Below are positions 63,060 through 64,000 of a DNA stretch of 64,000 nucleotides, piece by piece; position 1 is the stretch's first letter, and every line of letters begins with the position of its first letter. The position numbers were made by a program, and so were the translations under genes. The stretch is from assembly GCF_001678945.1 (NCBI RefSeq), contig NZ_CP015124.1, positions 1,240,001-1,304,000 of the forward strand. Direction: 5' to 3'. Below the pieces are notes generated by a model. That model saw only the letters and a list, made by a program, of their open reading frames with translations. It searched no databases and was not told the origin of the DNA. The stretch is from Phaeobacter gallaeciensis (GTDB lineage Bacteria > Pseudomonadota > Alphaproteobacteria > Rhodobacterales > Rhodobacteraceae).

Positions 63060-64000
63060 TTATTGGATGATTGCAGCCGTATTTCCGGTCCCGTTTTGAG
63101 AAATCCACGCGTCGTTCGCGTTTCCGCGCTGTGCGACGGCGGCCTGGTTCGTATTGCCGACAATGATGACCGTGAAACCATTCGCGTCACCGTCCTGTAC
63201 CGCGGCAACTAGGTTTGCGTCCCCGGTGATGGATGTCGTGGCATCATTCCCGAAGCCAAGTTGCTTGAAGAAACCCGGCGTCAGACCTGGATCGCTGGCT
63301 GCAACACCCGTGAAGCTTGCAGGTGCGGCATTGTTCAGGTCGCCTTCAACAAGAAAGACAGCCGTGTTTTGCCCCTGTTGCAGAAGGTCTAGGAAATTGT
63401 TGTCTCCGAGAATGCGGAATTCCGCGGCATTGCCGCCCCCCAATCCTGACAAATAGTTCTGGTCCGCTGAGGCGATATTGCCAGTTCCTTCGACATAGAA
63501 CTCCAGATCGTTGGTGCCTTCCTGCAGCCCGAGAATGTCGTTCCGATTGCTGAACCCCGTCAGCTCCACCCAGGCGCGGTTCGTGCCGATCTGCCCCACC
63601 CCGACCCGGTTTTCATCGCCAGCGACCGTGGACATGGTGATATCATTCTGCAAACCATCCTGGCGCAGCCCCACTTCGTTTGTGTCGCCGGTGATGGTGA
63701 CGAAACCGACCGAATTGCGGCGTCCGCCCTGAAAGATGCCAAAGCGGTTGAAATCCCCAGAAACCGTCAGATCCATCTCATTGCCGTTTGCACCCATATT
63801 ATCGTAGCCGATACGCTGGATGAGCGCGTTGTCGAGGGCGCGGGACAGCAAAGCAGGCCCGGTCAGCTGACCGCGACCGTTGTAGGATCCGGTGAACCTG
63901 GCGCGGATGATGTTCTCGGCGAATTGCGCGGCCGTTTCGGACCGCTGCTCGACCCGCAGCAGAGTGTTTTCAGTGCCGGTCTGTTCAATCTGGGCAATCT
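63060..64000 (-). CDS. Curlin-repeat-type secreted protein, 5' end beyond the window
   Basis: The frame stays open from the stop at 63060 to the right window edge, so the N-terminus is missing. At least 312 residues show recurring segments of the kind Q-x-G-x-x-N (IEQTGTENTLL, IFQGGRRNSVGF, LRQDGLQNDI, VGQIGTNRAWV, AVAQRGNANDAW, ISQNGTGNTAAIIQ) spaced about 20-25 residues apart, as in curlin/CsgA repeats. Such proteins can form amyloid fibres outside the cell. The signal peptide and partner secretion genes (CsgG-like) would lie outside. Exact family needs the missing 5' end. Confidence 0.75.
   Translation of the reverse strand, partial: IAQIEQTGTENTLLRVEQRSETAAQFAENIIRARFTGSYNGRGQLTGPALLSRALDNALIQRIGYDNMGANGNEMDLTVSGDFNRFGIFQGGRRNSVGFVTITGDTNEVGLRQDGLQNDITMSTVAGDENRVGVGQIGTNRAWVELTGFSNRNDILGLQEGTNDLEFYVEGTGNIASADQNYLSGLGGGNAAEFRILGDNNFLDLLQQGQNTAVFLVEGDLNNAAPASFTGVAASDPGLTPGFFKQLGFGNDATTSITGDANLVAAVQDGDANGFTVIIVGNTNQAAVAQRGNANDAWISQNGTGNTAAIIQ

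Overview
The window reads as chromosomal DNA of a Roseobacter-clade alphaproteobacterium (Rhodobacteraceae). The basis is family recognition: an aa3 cytochrome oxidase subunit I next to a DUF2244 gene, a small conserved membrane protein of that group, FnrL- and CtrA-like boxes, GC-rich codon use and many GntR/ABC uptake cassettes. No species call is possible from sequence reading alone.

Layout. 0.1-3.3 kb: tRNA-Leu(UAA), a serine-recombinase C-terminal fragment, a secreted fasciclin/RTX protein and a decayed IS5-type transposase. 3.7-16.2 kb: one tightly overlapping exopolysaccharide operon with an initiating phosphoglycosyltransferase, a GT4, two different P-loop kinase-like proteins (one fused to a nucleotidyltransferase-like domain), a DNRLRE/Calx-beta/beta-propeller protein, Wzx, Wza/ExoF, a Wzz-type co-polymerase without kinase domain, and Wzy. 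16.3-22.7 kb: IS3 OrfA remnants, a LuxR-type regulator, a small secreted protein and a MacA/MacB-like tripartite exporter on the minus strand. 22.8-27.0 kb: an RND pump (adaptor and permease). 27.2-38 kb: a membrane ORF split at a G8 tract, then a spermidine/putrescine-type ABC operon with an Asp/Glu/hydantoin racemase, its divergent GntR/FCD regulator with two adjoining palindromic operators, and a second ABC importer split over two convergent units together with an HD-domain protein.

38.2-46.5 kb: a genomic island of about 8.2 kb inserted in the 3' part of tRNA-Leu(GAG). It is bounded by a perfect 65-bp direct repeat and carries its tyrosine integrase next to the intact tRNA. The cargo is more AT-rich than the flanks: a YecA-like protein, a DEAH/SF2-type helicase with a terminator in its leader, a secreted protein, a small membrane protein, a serine resolvase and an Mrr-like PD-(D/E)XK nuclease with unrecognised N- and C-terminal domains. 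The nuclease and helicase make this the best candidate for an undescribed defence or mobile-element system in the window.

46.7-64 kb: mostly core genes (peptidoglycan-binding protein, lipB, HIT, ctaD, DUF2244, prephenate dehydrogenase, YqeY, carA, a GT2 with an MshEN-like N-terminus, GntR, pyrimidine 5'-nucleotidase, UbiH-type hydroxylase, AraC), ending in a curlin-repeat protein cut by the window edge.
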